39,540 nucleotides of DNA from Saccoglossus kowalevskii (lineage: Eukaryota; Hemichordata; Enteropneusta; Harrimaniidae): contig NW_003158763.1 of NCBI RefSeq assembly GCF_000003605.2, positions 1-39,540 of the forward strand, in the 5' to 3' direction. The position numbers and the translations under genes were made by a program. A model generated the notes under the pieces. It did not search any database. It was given only the letters and a program-made list of their open reading frames with translations, and was not told where the DNA came from. This document shows, piece after piece, positions 1 through 13,500 of the stretch. Every line of letters begins with the position of its first letter. Within the stretch, counting starts at the first letter, position 1.

Positions 1-1136
1 TTTTCTTGTATTAACAAACATAGGAGCTAATCCTCATTAACACCTACTTGAGCTTGTTGTTTGACAATTATGAATAATAATGAAGCATTACTTACACAGT
101 GTGCCATGACTGAACAAAAACGAAAGCCCCAAAAGACTATCCTGCTACATAAACAACAACAAAAGTATCTAATATTGTATTGAAGTCATTGTAAAATGGT
201 AAAATAATTACAAATTCATACCTTGATGTGCCAGTTGCAGTACTGCAATCGTCCTATGATTCAACACCATCTAAATACTCCGCAGGTTATGCAGTCCACC
301 AGCAGTCACTGGCATCAGCGTTACTATGAAATTTCACTGGGGATCGAGGCAATATTCGCGAAATTTCATTTAAGTGTACTTGGAAGCGCCAGTGAAACTT
401 GGGAAAAATAAATTCCCACACGTATATATTGAGGCTGTTTTCTGGGCCATTATATTTAGAGACATGAACAAAAATACTGGTCATTTTATGTATGTAATGA
501 AAAATAAAATGACCATTATACTGCCCATAAAAAAAAAAATGTTCATCAACTCCATCATTTAAAAAGCAATTGTAATTATTCTGACCAGTATAAAAAACAT
601 GGGTCATTAAAACCACCATTTTAAAAACACTGGTAAATATTTTGGCCACTTAAAAAATTCTGGTCAATACTCTGGCCATTAAGAAATTAGTGGCCATTAT
701 AATGGCCAGAAGTGACTTTTTAAAGGGGTCTGAGGGGTGTAAAAACAGTGTTAAAGTGAAATGAAGAATTATTATAACCTTCTCACTAACCTAAAAGCAC
801 AAATAAATATTCAAAAGTTTTGAAAATTAAAACTTTCCGAAACGCGACGGAATTTCCGAAAGTAATCCGGACGCTGTTATATATATAATTATATATATAT
901 ATATTTATGTATTAAGTAATAGTATATTAAGTATATAGCCATATACTTTCATGCATTCACCAATATGCGTTTTCAATTTAAATTGCATTTGAGGATTTCA
1001 GCTTTTCTAATTCTCCTAACCTTACAATGGCTGATTTACTGTTACGATACATGGAGACCATTGAGAGAACTAGCCAACGATTTAGTTTAAATGTTGCTAA
1101 TGTGTATCTATTACCATAAATCCATTGGATATCAAC
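1..1136. other. EXOC3 intron 11 sequence, no exon seen
   Basis: This AT-rich intron has degenerate copies of a short motif around TGGTCATT/GGCCATTA at about 470-710, in both orientations, and a TA dinucleotide run at about 876-903. Open frames here have no recognisable protein similarity and are interpreted as chance. Confidence 0.5.
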
Positions 1137-1322
1137 TACTGTGGAATACTTTATTTTCGCTGGAATTAATTTTCGCTGAAAAGGCGTTTTGGGCGTTTTG
1201 TATGGAATTTATTTTCACTGATTTTTGATGAGTTTAATGCGAAATATAGGAAAAAAAGTATATTCGCTGGATTTTATTTTCACGGAATCATCCCTCCAGC
1301 GAAAATAAAGTATTCTACAGTA
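1137..1322. mobile_element. MITE with 27-bp terminal inverted repeats and TA target site
   Basis: The left end reads TACTGTGGAATACTTTATTT and on into TTCGCTGG. The right end (1296-1322) is its reverse complement with one mismatch. A TA dinucleotide at each end suggests a Tc1/mariner-type target duplication. The body has no coding potential and contains further internal copies of the TTCGCTGG motif. It lies in EXOC3 intron 11. Confidence 0.75.
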
Positions 1323-1437
1323 ATATTACTTTCATTTTCTGGAACTTGGTGATTTGTAAAGCAGCTATATTATTTTTTTCAACTCAAGAATACTCACTTC
1401 AATGTTGCATGATGTATGACAATCGTAATGTACTTAC

Positions 1438-1521
1438 ATGATTTGAAAGACATTTATGGTAAATCTTCACAAATCTATCAAAGATTTCATACTCTGGTGG
1501 AAAGCATGGTTGGCAAGTTAT
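1438..1521 (-). CDS. EXOC3: EXOC3 coding exon 11 (last in window)
   Basis: It encodes residues 301-328 ([20 protein letters not shown] followed by YHKCLSNH). CFPPxYEIF is a family hallmark. The acceptor is TTCAAAG and the donor AATCAT/GTAAGT, phase 0. No convincing exon 12 was found in the remaining 1437 bases, so it lies off the left edge. Confidence 0.95.
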
Positions 1522-4500
1522 CTTTGAAAACAAACAAACCAATTCAATTAAAGGTGAAAATGTATGAACACAATGATGCATAAGATATATTATTATACAT
1601 CTGTCACTGTAATGCCATAAGTTACAGCGCGCCGTATTTTGGGGTATTGCACTGGGTATTTTCATTCTACCATATCAAGAAACATTATGTATAATATGTA
1701 TAATATGCTGTTTTGTATTTAATGCCAAATTTTATCACTATAATGCCCGAGAAACTGTTAATGATATGTCCAAATGTTGATTTTATGACAATTATGGCTG
1801 TTAGTTGAAGGTCAACAAAATGTGATGTACCAACTTTGAAAAAAACAACAAAAATATTTAACCCATTATATCATGCCTTTGTATCAAATTTAAACCCAAT
1901 TTGTAAAATCATCTCTGTAAATAACACTGAACATTACATATTTGATACCTCCATATTTTATTAGTAAGTATAATTAAAAAGCTACATGGAAGTCTGCTAG
2001 CAAGACTGATTTGCACATACATTTCATTTGTATTTTTATTGCTACCTGCAAGTCTGATTTGTGTGTACGCACAAGTTGCATATAAACAATCCTGCACCTC
2101 ATCTGTACAGGTACTCTTACTTACGTGAATCCTCATATAAAGCTCTGTTCATCTGCGAGAAATGATTCATACACATTTACAGAGTGTCAATTGACAAATT
2201 TAATCGAGTTACCGAAAATAACATAACCTATGGTATTAACTATGAGTATAGTACTTGTATGCAAAGTTTCAAATGAATCAGATGAAATGCTAGTGAGGAA
2301 TCAGCAAGGACATGAACAAAAACAAACCAGTTGGCAATTTTTGTTCAAACCTATAAAAAATAATATGACATGCACTTGTAACCCAATAAGCATGATCATG
2401 ATCCAAAGTTTGAATGAAATTGTCCAGTTCATCTCCAAGAAATGGTTCTGAACATGTTTAAGTATCAGAACTTATCAATGTTTTAGACTAAAATGACCAC
2501 CAGTCAGTCATACTTGATCAAATGATAATAACAATTGAGTCTTCATACATGGTCTGTTAACTTGAGTATGATTGATTGATTATGATTGATTGATTGAGTA
2601 TGATTGATTGATTGAGTATGATTGGTTTAAGGACATCAGAGAAATGGCTGCACACACAGATGGAAACCGCACCAAATTAATAGTCTGAAATTGGAACTAA
2701 AATATACAATATTATACATATCACAAGGTGTCTACATTGTAATTATTAGAAACGAATTATGTGTTGTACACAAGAGATTTATTTAATATATATATATATA
2801 TATATATATATCAGTATCAATTGATAATAGTCTATACCGAGAGGTAGAATTCATAGCCCAAAGTTGTATTTAACACAACATATGCTACATGCCACAAATG
2901 TCGTTCTAATGCCATACTGCACTTTCCTGTCATTGGACGATTATCCAAGTGAAGAATGTACATGTGTTGTAAACCAATTATCGATTAACACAATAGACTG
3001 TGTGATGTCATCGATGGTACCTAAAGGTTCGACAACACGTTTCCTCAAGTCTTGCCTCAGAATTTGGCTTAATAGACCTCTGTGTTCATGATTGGTCCAG
3101 GGATGCCCAAGATACAAGTGCAGACATACGGAGACATGCATATAGAGATGAAACTTTGTCTAAAATGGGTCAAAGAAAAATATGAATAGGGACATACAAA
3201 TGATTGAAAATGGCTTCAGAGAAGTTCATACTATGTTTGAATGTTGTAATGTCACACAGCCTGATTGGTGATTGCTCAATATCTTATATGGATAAACTCA
3301 CCTTGATTACTCTCAAGTCATCTAATATGATCATTCTGGTCAACTCTAAATGACGTACTAACCACATCTTGTCACCTTCTCTATCTTCAATTTGATTGGC
3401 TTCAATTCTGCAAATAAAAACAAAACATATACTGTTTTTAATTAGAATACCTTATTAGATATACTTAGAAACCTGTCTTTATTTCCACATTTGCATTGCT
3501 TATTTATCACGCAAGTGTCAGGTATTTATCACGCAAGTGTCAGGTATTTATCACGCAAGTGTAAGGTATTTATCACGCAAGTGTCAGGTATTTATCACGC
3601 AAGTGTCAGGTATTTATCATGCAAGTGTCAGGTATTTATCACGCAAGTGTCAGGTATTTATCACAAAAGTGTCAGGTATTTATCACGCAAGTGTCAGGTA
3701 TTTATCATGCAAGTGTCAGGTATTTATCACACAAGTGTCAGGTATTTATCACGCAAGTGTCAGGTATTTATCATGCAAGTGTCAGGTATTTCTCACGCAA
3801 GTGTCAGGTATTTATCAGGCAAGTGTCAGGTATTTATAACACAGATGTTGAGTATTTATCACTTTTGCATCGCATTTGAGTAACGCATATGTTCTCTTTT
3901 CATCATACTTCATAGCTTACTGTAGAGCTGATCTTACTGCAAAAAAACACATCTTCACCCGACTTTTACAATAAAAATAAAAGTGTGATAAATCAGCAAC
4001 ATGAATTGTGTAACTCGTTATCCAAAAGCTGTACTGTGAATATTTATTATATAGATCAAGCACTGAATACAGTAGAATTCAACTTTCTGTTAAAAGCAGT
4101 TACATTTGTTCAAAATTTGCACTCATTCTAACATTCAAAATTTACATATCAAAACATTTCTAACAAGTCATTGTCAATGACACGTCCCCGTTCCGTTCAT
4201 ATTTGAGTGACATATACATTCAAAGCAGATCATGACCGAAATCTCAGACCACTTTCAGTGGTCTGATCCGAAATGCACCTGCATATGTACAACACATTGT
4301 ACTAAATCTGAACAAAATCCATCCATGCATGACTGAGATCCGGTTCCGGAATTGTGAAAATACGTGATTTTGATGCATTTTCGGCCTTAAAATGGCCATC
4401 ACTCAGCGGATCATGTAACAAATGTACATATCTATTTGTGACATGATGTACCATGTGTGTGTGAAGTTTGAACTTGATCAATCCAGACATGTCTCGGCTA

Positions 4501-7500
4501 CAGATCCAGAACTGAATTCTTTAAAACAAAATGGCCGCCAGTCGGCCATTTCGAACTAGATTCGGGAAAAAAAATGACGTGCATCAAGGTCCTATTATGT
4601 TTAATGTATGTAACAAATTTGAACAAAATCCGTCCATGCATAACTGAGATCCGGGTCCGGAATAGTGAAAATTTTCGATTTCAATGCATTTTCGGTCTTA
4701 AAGCGGCCGACATTTGGCTATCGTTAATGAGATCATGAAACAAATGCACATACATATTTGTGACATGATGTACCTTGTGTGTGTGAAGTTTTAACTCGAT
4801 CAATCCAGGCATGTCTCAGATACGGATCCAGAACTGAATTCTTTAAAACAAAATGGCCGCCAGTCGGCCATTTCAAACCCGATCCAAAAAAAAAAAAAAT
4901 GACGTGCATCAAGGTCCTATTATGTTTAATGTATGTACCAAATTTAAACAAAATCCATTCATGCATAACTGTGATCCGAGTCCGGAATAGTGAAATTGTG
5001 CAATTTTGATGCATTTTCGGCCTTAAAATGGCCGCTATTCGGCTATCCTTAATCAGATCATGAAAAAAATGCATGTGCATATGTCCCATATAATGTGTGA
5101 TGTATGAGTGAAGTTTGAACTTAATCGGTCCATGCATGTTCGAGATACAGGTGATCACGGACGCACGCACGCATGCATGCACGCACGCACGCACACACAC
5201 AGGGCAAAACATAAGTCCCCATTTTCAGACTATGTCCGAACGGGGACTAATAAAATGTGCATATTTGACCATTTCTGTTTCTTCATTGCAAGAGTCAATG
5301 ACGACGCAAATAATTTTGTAATTTCATTTTCCATCAAAGACGTAATATCCCCCTCAATTTGTCACATGGTGTTTTAAAATTGTCATTTGCAATCTTTTCC
5401 GAGGGGTGCTCGGTTAAGCACCCAGCCCTAAAGGATCATGATTTTATGAGTTGAGAACCTTCAGCGCTAACGCGATCAAGTATGGTATGTACCAAGTTTG
5501 AATAAATTCCATCCATAAATGACCAAGATCAAATTTCAAAATGCCAGAAATGCTTGATTTTTGGTGATTTCTTTAGCACAAAAATGGCCATTTGGCCACT
5601 TTGAATCAGATTGCCAAACTAATATATCTGTATATCTATGAGATAATTTAAAATGAATATTTAAAATTTGAACATTATCAGTCAAAACATGTCAGAGATA
5701 TGGCACTAGAACCACATTTATTAAAACAAAATGGCTGCCAGTCGGACATTTTGAATCTTATCTGAAAAACAAAATGATGTGAATCAAAGTCCCATAATAT
5801 TGAAGTATGAACAAAATCCATCTGTAAACAACCGAGATATGCTTGATTTTGATGATTTTTCATTACAAAAATGGCCGCCATTCGGCCATCTTGCATCAGA
5901 TTGCAAAACAAATTGATGTGCAAATGTATATTATCATATATGATATACATGTACAGTATGTGTGACGTTTGAATGTAATCGGTCCAGGCATGTCTAAGAT
6001 ACTGGTCCAGATGCACGCACGCACGGACACATGGATGCACAGAGGTCAATCTATAAGACCCTGTTTTCGGACTCCGAGTGACCAAGGACTAAAAACACAC
6101 TGGGCAGATAAGCTAACCATTGTGCCATATGCCATGTTATTAATATCCATTGTCAGCTGGGATGCAGTGCATGGTGGGGGATAGCTATTCAATCAAATAA
6201 ACAGAAATACACATTCTACAGTCCTCAAAGCAAAAATAGCATTTTATTTGTTTGAGTGTAAGTTCTTTGATTCAGATGCCAGACATAAACAATACAAATA
6301 GTCCAGAAATCAACACCCCAATGAACCAAAAAAGATACACTTGTTATAAATGTAACCTTTAACCTCAATGCACAGCACACACAATTAAACTACATTACAT
6401 GCCTTGTTTCTGCTACTTGCTCCAATACTTCAAAACACTTGGCTTTCCATTGTTTGGGTCTACCAGGTGGTAAAAAACCAGTCAATTTCTGTCGATCTGC
6501 CATCCTTTGATCATTTCTGAAATAATATTGATTAATAATAGTTTTAAAAGGTCAGCTGTGCAATATTACATGCAATTTTTGGATTGTGCAAGCCCGTTTA
6601 TTTACCTAATCATACCTACCAGAAAGTCCGTGGAAATAATAAATTCCATTTATTACTCGTTAGGCTTAACTACAGATTACAGCCCCGATTGGAAACTATT
6701 AGGGAATATACCCTGTTCGCAACACCTTAGGGTAGCATTCTCTATAGAAAAAAGGCCTCTCCTAAGGGGTCACCCCGTGGGGTGATCACGCATAAGGGGC
6801 CTGAACCGATATTCAGACAAACGTTTCCGCTGCACAACGGGTCGCCGGAAGCTTGTGGGTAGGTGGGCGGTTTTTCCACTTTCTGATAGGTATGATTAGG
6901 TAAACAAACAGGTTTGTACAACCCTAATAGTTTACTACATCACCTACCAGAAAGTCCGTGGAAATAATAAATTCCATTTATTACTCGTTAGGCAGAGTAG
7001 CACGCTCACCGGAGGTGGGGAAGCTCAGACGGCTGAAATGTATATTTTTCAACACAAAAAAGAAAGGTCAAAAAACCCACCTAAAAAACCTTGCTAATAG
7101 AGGGACTGAGATGATAAATTTTCCTTCCGTCACACCAATCAATGTACGGCCTCCATCTGGATTCGTACAAATGTCTGGTGCCGCCCGACTGTGCCAAAGC
7201 GAGGAACTTGGACAACTCTGCAGAAAAGCCTAGTGCCTGCACAAGTTTATTGATGGCCTCCACGCATGAGATGGAATAGTGCGGGGCTCATCGGTAAAGT
7301 GCCATCTGGCTAGAACAACAGAACCGGAAGATCCGGCAGCCCCAAGGGAGACTCGACTAGAAGTTCCAGCAACATTGGGAGCCAGACCTTCACAGGCCAA
7401 TTGAGAGCCACCTAAGTCAGAAGACAGGTGGGCTTGAGTCACAACTTCTCCAACACTTGGTGCCCAGTTGGAAGTAAGAAAAGCGTAAGCGCCCCTGCAA

Positions 7501-10500
7501 CTTCAAGAGATTGATAGAGCGTACGTGGCGAAAGCGCTCGTTTCCGAGAGGAGTGACACGTACGTCGTGAGCTTGGCATTCCAGTGATTGGCAAACAGAA
7601 CTATCTGGGGCCCGTCCCAGAGACAAAACAGCCGGTCCGCCAGCCATTGGTGGGGTCTGCAACTCAGTGTTCTGGAACCGAATACGTTTCGAGAGGGCGC
7701 TCGTCGCTGTTGCGTATTCCCTCGAAGGTGGTAAGTTGATAGCTCAACCTGGTTATCCAGGCACCAAAGGAGAATCTCCTCAGCTAGCTTCGACAGCGTG
7801 GGGCAACGCGTCGCTCCATTCCTTGATGTACGAAACTACTGAGGTGTTGTCTGAAGGAAGCAGGACTCTGTGGTGATGTGCAACTTCCTGAAAAAATTTC
7901 AGATAGTCGGACGGTCTGCAACTCCAACCAATAGATGTGGCGGTCCAAACATGTGGACGGCCACGTCCCCTTGAACCTGAAGGTCCCTCAAATGGATCCT
8001 TTCGCCAAAGGCCGTCATTGCTTGGTCCGACGATTGAACCCTGAACGTCAGGTTCCGCATGTGTAGTCCAGTGCGCACCTCTGAATCGGTTGAGACCGGA
8101 GAGCTGCTGACGGAACCAGACGACGAACTGAAGTCATTTTCCAAAAGGCCGCATCAGTTCGCGCAACGACACTGATCCCGTCGACCGGAGTTGGCTAGCG
8201 AGATCTACCGGAGAGCCGTATCGCTCCTGCGTGGGGCGAACGCGCCCTTGCTCCGTGTCGAACTGCATACCCAGGAAAACCAGTTGTGGGACGGTATTGG
8301 GTTGGACTTGACAATATTCAATAAAAAAGCCCAACTCATGTAGGAGTGTTTGCATTAACCGCATGTGCTCCACTAAGACCTCCCTGTCTCGGTTGTGTAT
8401 TAACCAGTTGTTGAGATATGGGTTTAGACGGTATGGCAGCTGGGTCACCTGTCTTAGCACTCTGGTCATACGATGCCGTGCACAGGCCGAAGGGGAGCGT
8501 GGTAAACTCGTGGACTTTGCCCTCCAATGGAAGTCTGAGATACTGGCTGCATGAGTGGTGGATCGGGAATGTGGAAGTAAGATTCGCTCAAATCGACGCC
8601 AACCAATCGCCGAGTGCACTGACAGAAGTATCGAAGCCGGTGTTTCCATCCGGAAGCGCTTGAGTTCCACAAACCCGACTGAGGTCTAGGACTGGATGCC
8701 ACCCCCCCCCCCGAACTCTTCGGAATGAGGGAGATAGAATAGAACCCTGGTGATACACAGGATTCCCCACTAGGTGTATCGCCCTTTTCTCCACAAGGCT
8801 TGCTACTTGTCGGATCGTCTCCACCTCGTCCCTCGGCAAAAGACCTGAGGAAAGGTGAGGGGTCAGAGGAGGAGGAGACCGAAGAGGAATCTGATACCCA
8901 CGCGACACGACTTCGAGCGTCCAGGGATCGGACACCCTCCTGCGGCAAGCTGGTATGTGCTGCATAAGGCGCGATCCCACAGGAAGGAGCGGACGGGGGT
9001 TCAGGGCTAGTGCTTCCCGAACTCCATCCTCCCGAGAAGGAGAACGAAGAGGGGGAGACTGGCCCAAGGAGTCGTACCCCCATCCATGTCCAGGCAGCCG
9101 GCGAAGCCTTGAAAGATACTTCGCGCCCCCCGGTCCCCAGAAGCGTTAGAACGCCCACCACCAACACTACGTTTCTTGGGATTTCTCTGATGTTTCCTGC
9201 TACTAATCTTTTTCTGCCCCCTCGAAGGACCATGAACGCTTTGATCCTCGCTGGTTGTGGCTCCGAGCGGCGAACATACTACCTGGGCTGCCTTGATGCT
9301 TTGGTTTGAACCGTTGACCAGACGGACTAGCACCTTGGTCAACGGGGACGATTGCTTCAAATGGATATGCTGATCGTCCACAACCGCCCAACCGTTTACT
9401 GCATCCACTAACCGGCCACCAAATAGCCAGTCACGCCCCCAAGGCCTTTTCCGCAGAAGTTCAAACTCGTCTCCTGCTGGAGTAGGATAGGCGCACAGAC
9501 CCAGAACTGCGTCACGTTCAGCCGAAACCTCTCCTGCCAAGAGGGCAGTATGGACTTGCAAGATATCCCACATAGCGACTCTCTGCGCCACCAGGAACTG
9601 GCCCATCTGCCCATGAATCGAGGTTCGTTGCTTAGCACTCAGACAGTCAGAACTGAGCTCCGCCCATAAAGCCCTATGCACTAGTAGGCTCTGGTGCCGG
9701 TCAAATGACCACAACGTGGCCTTCCCGATCCGTACTTCCCGCCTTAACAAAAGTATGGGTACCAGGATCAGAACAAGGAACCCGTGGAGAAGGCCATGGT
9801 ACCGCGTGAGTGTCCCACACCAGGGACCCATCAACGGTTCGCGTAGACCCAATGGGGTATCAATTCACCCAACGGGAGGCATTGGATGTGACCGCTCTGA
9901 AACCAGGTTCAAGCTGTTTGTCCTTTTCCCCCAAAACGTAACCCCCCCCCCATCACCCTCTGAGCTGCCTCCATAGCCTGGGTCACACGAGGTGCCCAGG
10001 GGAGTTGGCCAGCGGGCAGTGGGAGGGGAGAGCACAGATGAAAAAGGGTGCAAAGGTGAGGAAGGGGGAGGCTTACCACCGACCCCGTACAAAACAAGAG
10101 TCTCGCGGCCATCACTGCCCGGTTCGCAAGCTGCGACCTTAACTGCATATTGGTAAGGAACAGCTTGGCTCCGGTTGGTTGGGTGTCCTGTAAATGCCCC
10201 GACAAAGTGGGGACGAGAAATGACAAAGCGGTCACCCTCCTCCTGTTGGGGAAGTGGTAGCTGCCCCCATAAGAGGGTTGCATACCCCTCTGTACAGGGA
10301 TACATGTACCAACACCGGAGTCCCCTCCCCTCGCAGAGTCCTAAGTGGGGGCACTCGCGGCTTGGAAAGATGCAAGAAACAATGCCTGGTCAGCCAGAGC
10401 CTGAGGGGGTGTGTTCGGAATACAGGAGAGGACGCGTAAGGCGATCCGTTCCAGGGAGAGGCCCCCCCCTCTATAAAAGAAGTAGATGCTTCTTTCCCAC

Positions 10501-13500
10501 TGATGTGAATTGTCCCTCCACTGACCCTCTAAAAGAGAGATCACTGGGAGAATGGGGCACACCTGACCCTAGCCCTGGTGGTGGAGGTACAGGCAATATC
10601 TCAGCTCCACACTCTTTTTTATGAGCCTCGTGGTGACTACCAAGTGTAGGGAAAGATTTCTCACACATAGAATCAGACATACCAGTGGCAATAAGGGATT
10701 TACCCTTCTTTTCGCGATCTTTACCAGCTTTAGATCGCTTGCCTTAGCTTTCCACCCTGCCTCGCAATCGAACCACATTTAGGATCCCATAAATCACAAA
10801 GCCCCTCTGAACAGAACCCAAGTCCCTGACAACCAGGGCAATTGTGACAACACATATGTGGGTCCCAATCGGGCATCTGCTTGAAGCAGGACGAGCATGT
10901 CTTACGTCTCGTCTGCGGCGAGACATACTTTGTCTTTTTTTGTGACTAAGGCATAATAGCGTCTGCAAAAATTACGAAAGTGAGATCATGAAAAAAAAAC
11001 AGTAAATTCACCGCGCCAGAAAACGGAATACGATGAAAATAAACTGAGCCGGCGATTAAATTAACACAGGTAAAAAAGTGGGGCCTCCTTATAATAGATT
11101 CCTAGATTCTCAGTCATAAAACTGTAACCTGCACTTTTGTCCATGCGTCGCAACGGAGCTGAAAAAATATCTGTACTCGTTGGTCGCGGAAACAAAAGAG
11201 AATATCAGATCAGGCCCCTTATGCGTGATCACCTCTGCGGGGTGACCCCTTAGGAGAGGCCTTTTTTCTATAGGGAATGCTATCCTAAGGTGTTCTTTGT
11301 GAACAGGGTATATTCCCTAATAGTTTCCGAACAGGGCTGTAATCTGTAGTTAAGCCTATCGAGTAATAATTGGAATTTATTATTTCCACGGACTTTCTGG
11401 TAGGTGATGTAGTAAACTATCAGTTACAGGGTCTAAAGCCCATTTACATGTACACATGTATGTCATACTGGTATAAACCATCAATAGATAATTTTCTGAT
11501 GAGATTATGTGTGAAAAGTGTGAACTGAACATCTGCAGCAAAATTCAAATGATTTTAATTTGAACTTAGATTACTTTTTATATAGCATTGAGATACCCTT
11601 ACTTCATCAAAATTTACCATCAAATGTGTATAGCAAATTATTAAACGGTAAATGGTCTATAGTTAATACACTGCGATTGGAGCAATATGTAAATTTAATA
11701 GTAAATTGTGGAGGCAGCTATGGATAAAGTCTGGTTTCAAATACTATGCATTGAAGTGCTGGTTGAAATTAACGCAGTACAGATTGAGACACATTTCAAA
11801 TTGAATCAATGTTTCTGTTGAAATATAGTAGACACGAGTCAATCAAATGTACATTTTTTCTGACTTGCAAACTTTTGTTTACAGGGTGGGACAGGAATGA
11901 ACCAAAAAAGATGTTGTCATGCGCATATGTTTCAGTTACCCATGACTTTAAGCAAGTGTATCTATCAATGGGTACACAGTCACTGAATTGTATATTAATA
12001 CACAAATGTCTTGACAAAAATTGAATTTAGGTTTTATTTTATGAAGCTACTTGTCTAGTATTTATTATGTTACACACCCCAGCCTTTTGTTTCTTGTCTT
12101 GTTTTATTTTCATACATGTAAGTGGTCTTATGACCTCCTAAAGGTCACACATCCTGGTACTTTCTGGGGTATAAATTCACTAACTATGAGAATTTTTCAG
12201 ATATTTATAATTATTTATCATTTAAGTTCAGAAAACCGAAAAACTTAAACATTAGTGTATAAGATTTAACATGACAGTTTTTATTGGGCAAAAAGGCCCT
12301 CACCAGGATGTGTGCATAACCTTTAGGGGGCACGTATATGGCTGATTCCCTTAATGAATTTAGGTAGCTTATTTCTATTGTTACTTTTGACAGACTCTTT
12401 AAATCTTTAGTATTTAGTATAGATGATAATAATTGTCCTACCTCTCTTCTCTTTCTATAATTCTAAGAGCAGTGACCAGCATTGTTGGATCTTTTCTAAC
12501 TATCAGCAACATTCGTTGTAACACCAGCCATAGCTGCTTAGCAAGCGCATTCTGTGAACAATTACATAAAAACAATTGTTGAAGAATATTATTACTTGGA
12601 ATGGACAAGGCAAACATAATTTTGACACATGACTGAAAATTTGTTAAATTTTCCCCCTGTGAATGTGAAAAAAAAATTGGGGTACAGAAATTATTTTCTT
12701 GAATTATATAAAGTATATTTCGGCCTATTATCAACTCAAACAACCACCAAAGTAGGATTTAATGTATAGGGAAATCAAAATGAAGTCATATAGAAATCAT
12801 TAACCAAAATGAAATATAAATCAAAGAAAGCTTAGAAAGAACTCCTGTGGGCTGAGAGAATTGAAGACACATTAAAAACTAATTCAAAATTGCTTGTACC
12901 TGAGATATTGATGGAAAAACTGAAAACTAATTATGTAAATCAGGTAACTAATATGAACAGAAAAGAACAAAAAAATTATGAATTATTATGCTAATTAGAG
13001 AATTAATATGAACAAATTTTAACCAAAAATTAATAACACCTGCCTATTGTCCTAGATCATTTATGTACCAAATTTTATTCAAATGTGATGATCAGTAATT
13101 GAGATATCAGTGGCAATTAATTATGTTAATTAGGTGATTAATAAGCATAAATATTTACCAAAAAATAATTGGGTCTCTGCATAGTTCTAGATTCATTGAA
13201 ATGTGATGATGAGTACTCTTTAAAAGTTTCATTAAAATCCAATGTGTGGTTCTTTATATATCAGTGGAACATTCATGGAAAAAAAATAACTAATTATGCA
13301 AATTAGGTAATTAATATCCACAATTATTTACCCTAAAACTAATCACGTGTCTACATAGTCCAAGAAGATCTATGTATCAAGTCTCATTGAAATATGATGA
13401 TTAGAACTTGAAATATAAAAAGCTGAAAATTAATTATGTAAATTAGGTCATTAATATGCACAAATATTTACCCCAAAACTAATCAGGGGTCTGCATAGTC

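Larger units (their letters stand above)
1522..3301. other. EXOC3 intron 10, simple repeats only
   Basis: No gene is seen. The intron holds a TGATTGATTGAG-type tandem repeat at about 2562-2625 and an AT dinucleotide microsatellite at about 2785-2811. The remaining sequence is AT-rich and without recognisable structure. Confidence 0.6.
6596..11420 (-). mobile_element. DIRS-like tyrosine-recombinase retroelement, decayed, minus-sense
   Basis: An approximately 4.8-kb insertion in EXOC3 intron 8, with GC content and codon style unlike the flanking AT-rich intron. In minus-strand order it carries a Cys/His-rich gag-like start, gag-like remnants, reverse transcriptase, RNase H and the N-terminal part of a tyrosine recombinase. 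The outer ends are inverted: 11210-11405 is the reverse complement of 6614-6804, and 11354-11420 also matches the reverse of 6927-6993. Domain order plus inverted ends fit the DIRS group, not LTR elements or LINEs. All reading frames are broken and the recombinase catalytic half is absent, so this copy is dead. Confidence 0.85.

Noticed and set aside
226-257. Candidate EXOC3 exon 12 with donor-like CAAG/GTATGA on the minus strand
   Set aside because: None of its frames resembles the EXOC3 sequence expected after residue 328, and upstream frames contain stops.
287-649. 120-codon minus-strand ORF in EXOC3 intron 11
   Set aside because: Low-complexity, AT-driven peptide without family similarity, splice support or conservation evidence.
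3491-3883. Three overlapping plus-strand frames encoding [12 protein letters not shown]-type repeats
   Set aside because: They are the three frames of one 22-bp tandem repeat inside an EXOC3 intron.
9007-9852. 281-codon minus-strand ORF as an independent host gene
   Set aside because: It lies inside the DIRS-like element in the gag position, with gag-like motifs and frameshifts on both sides.
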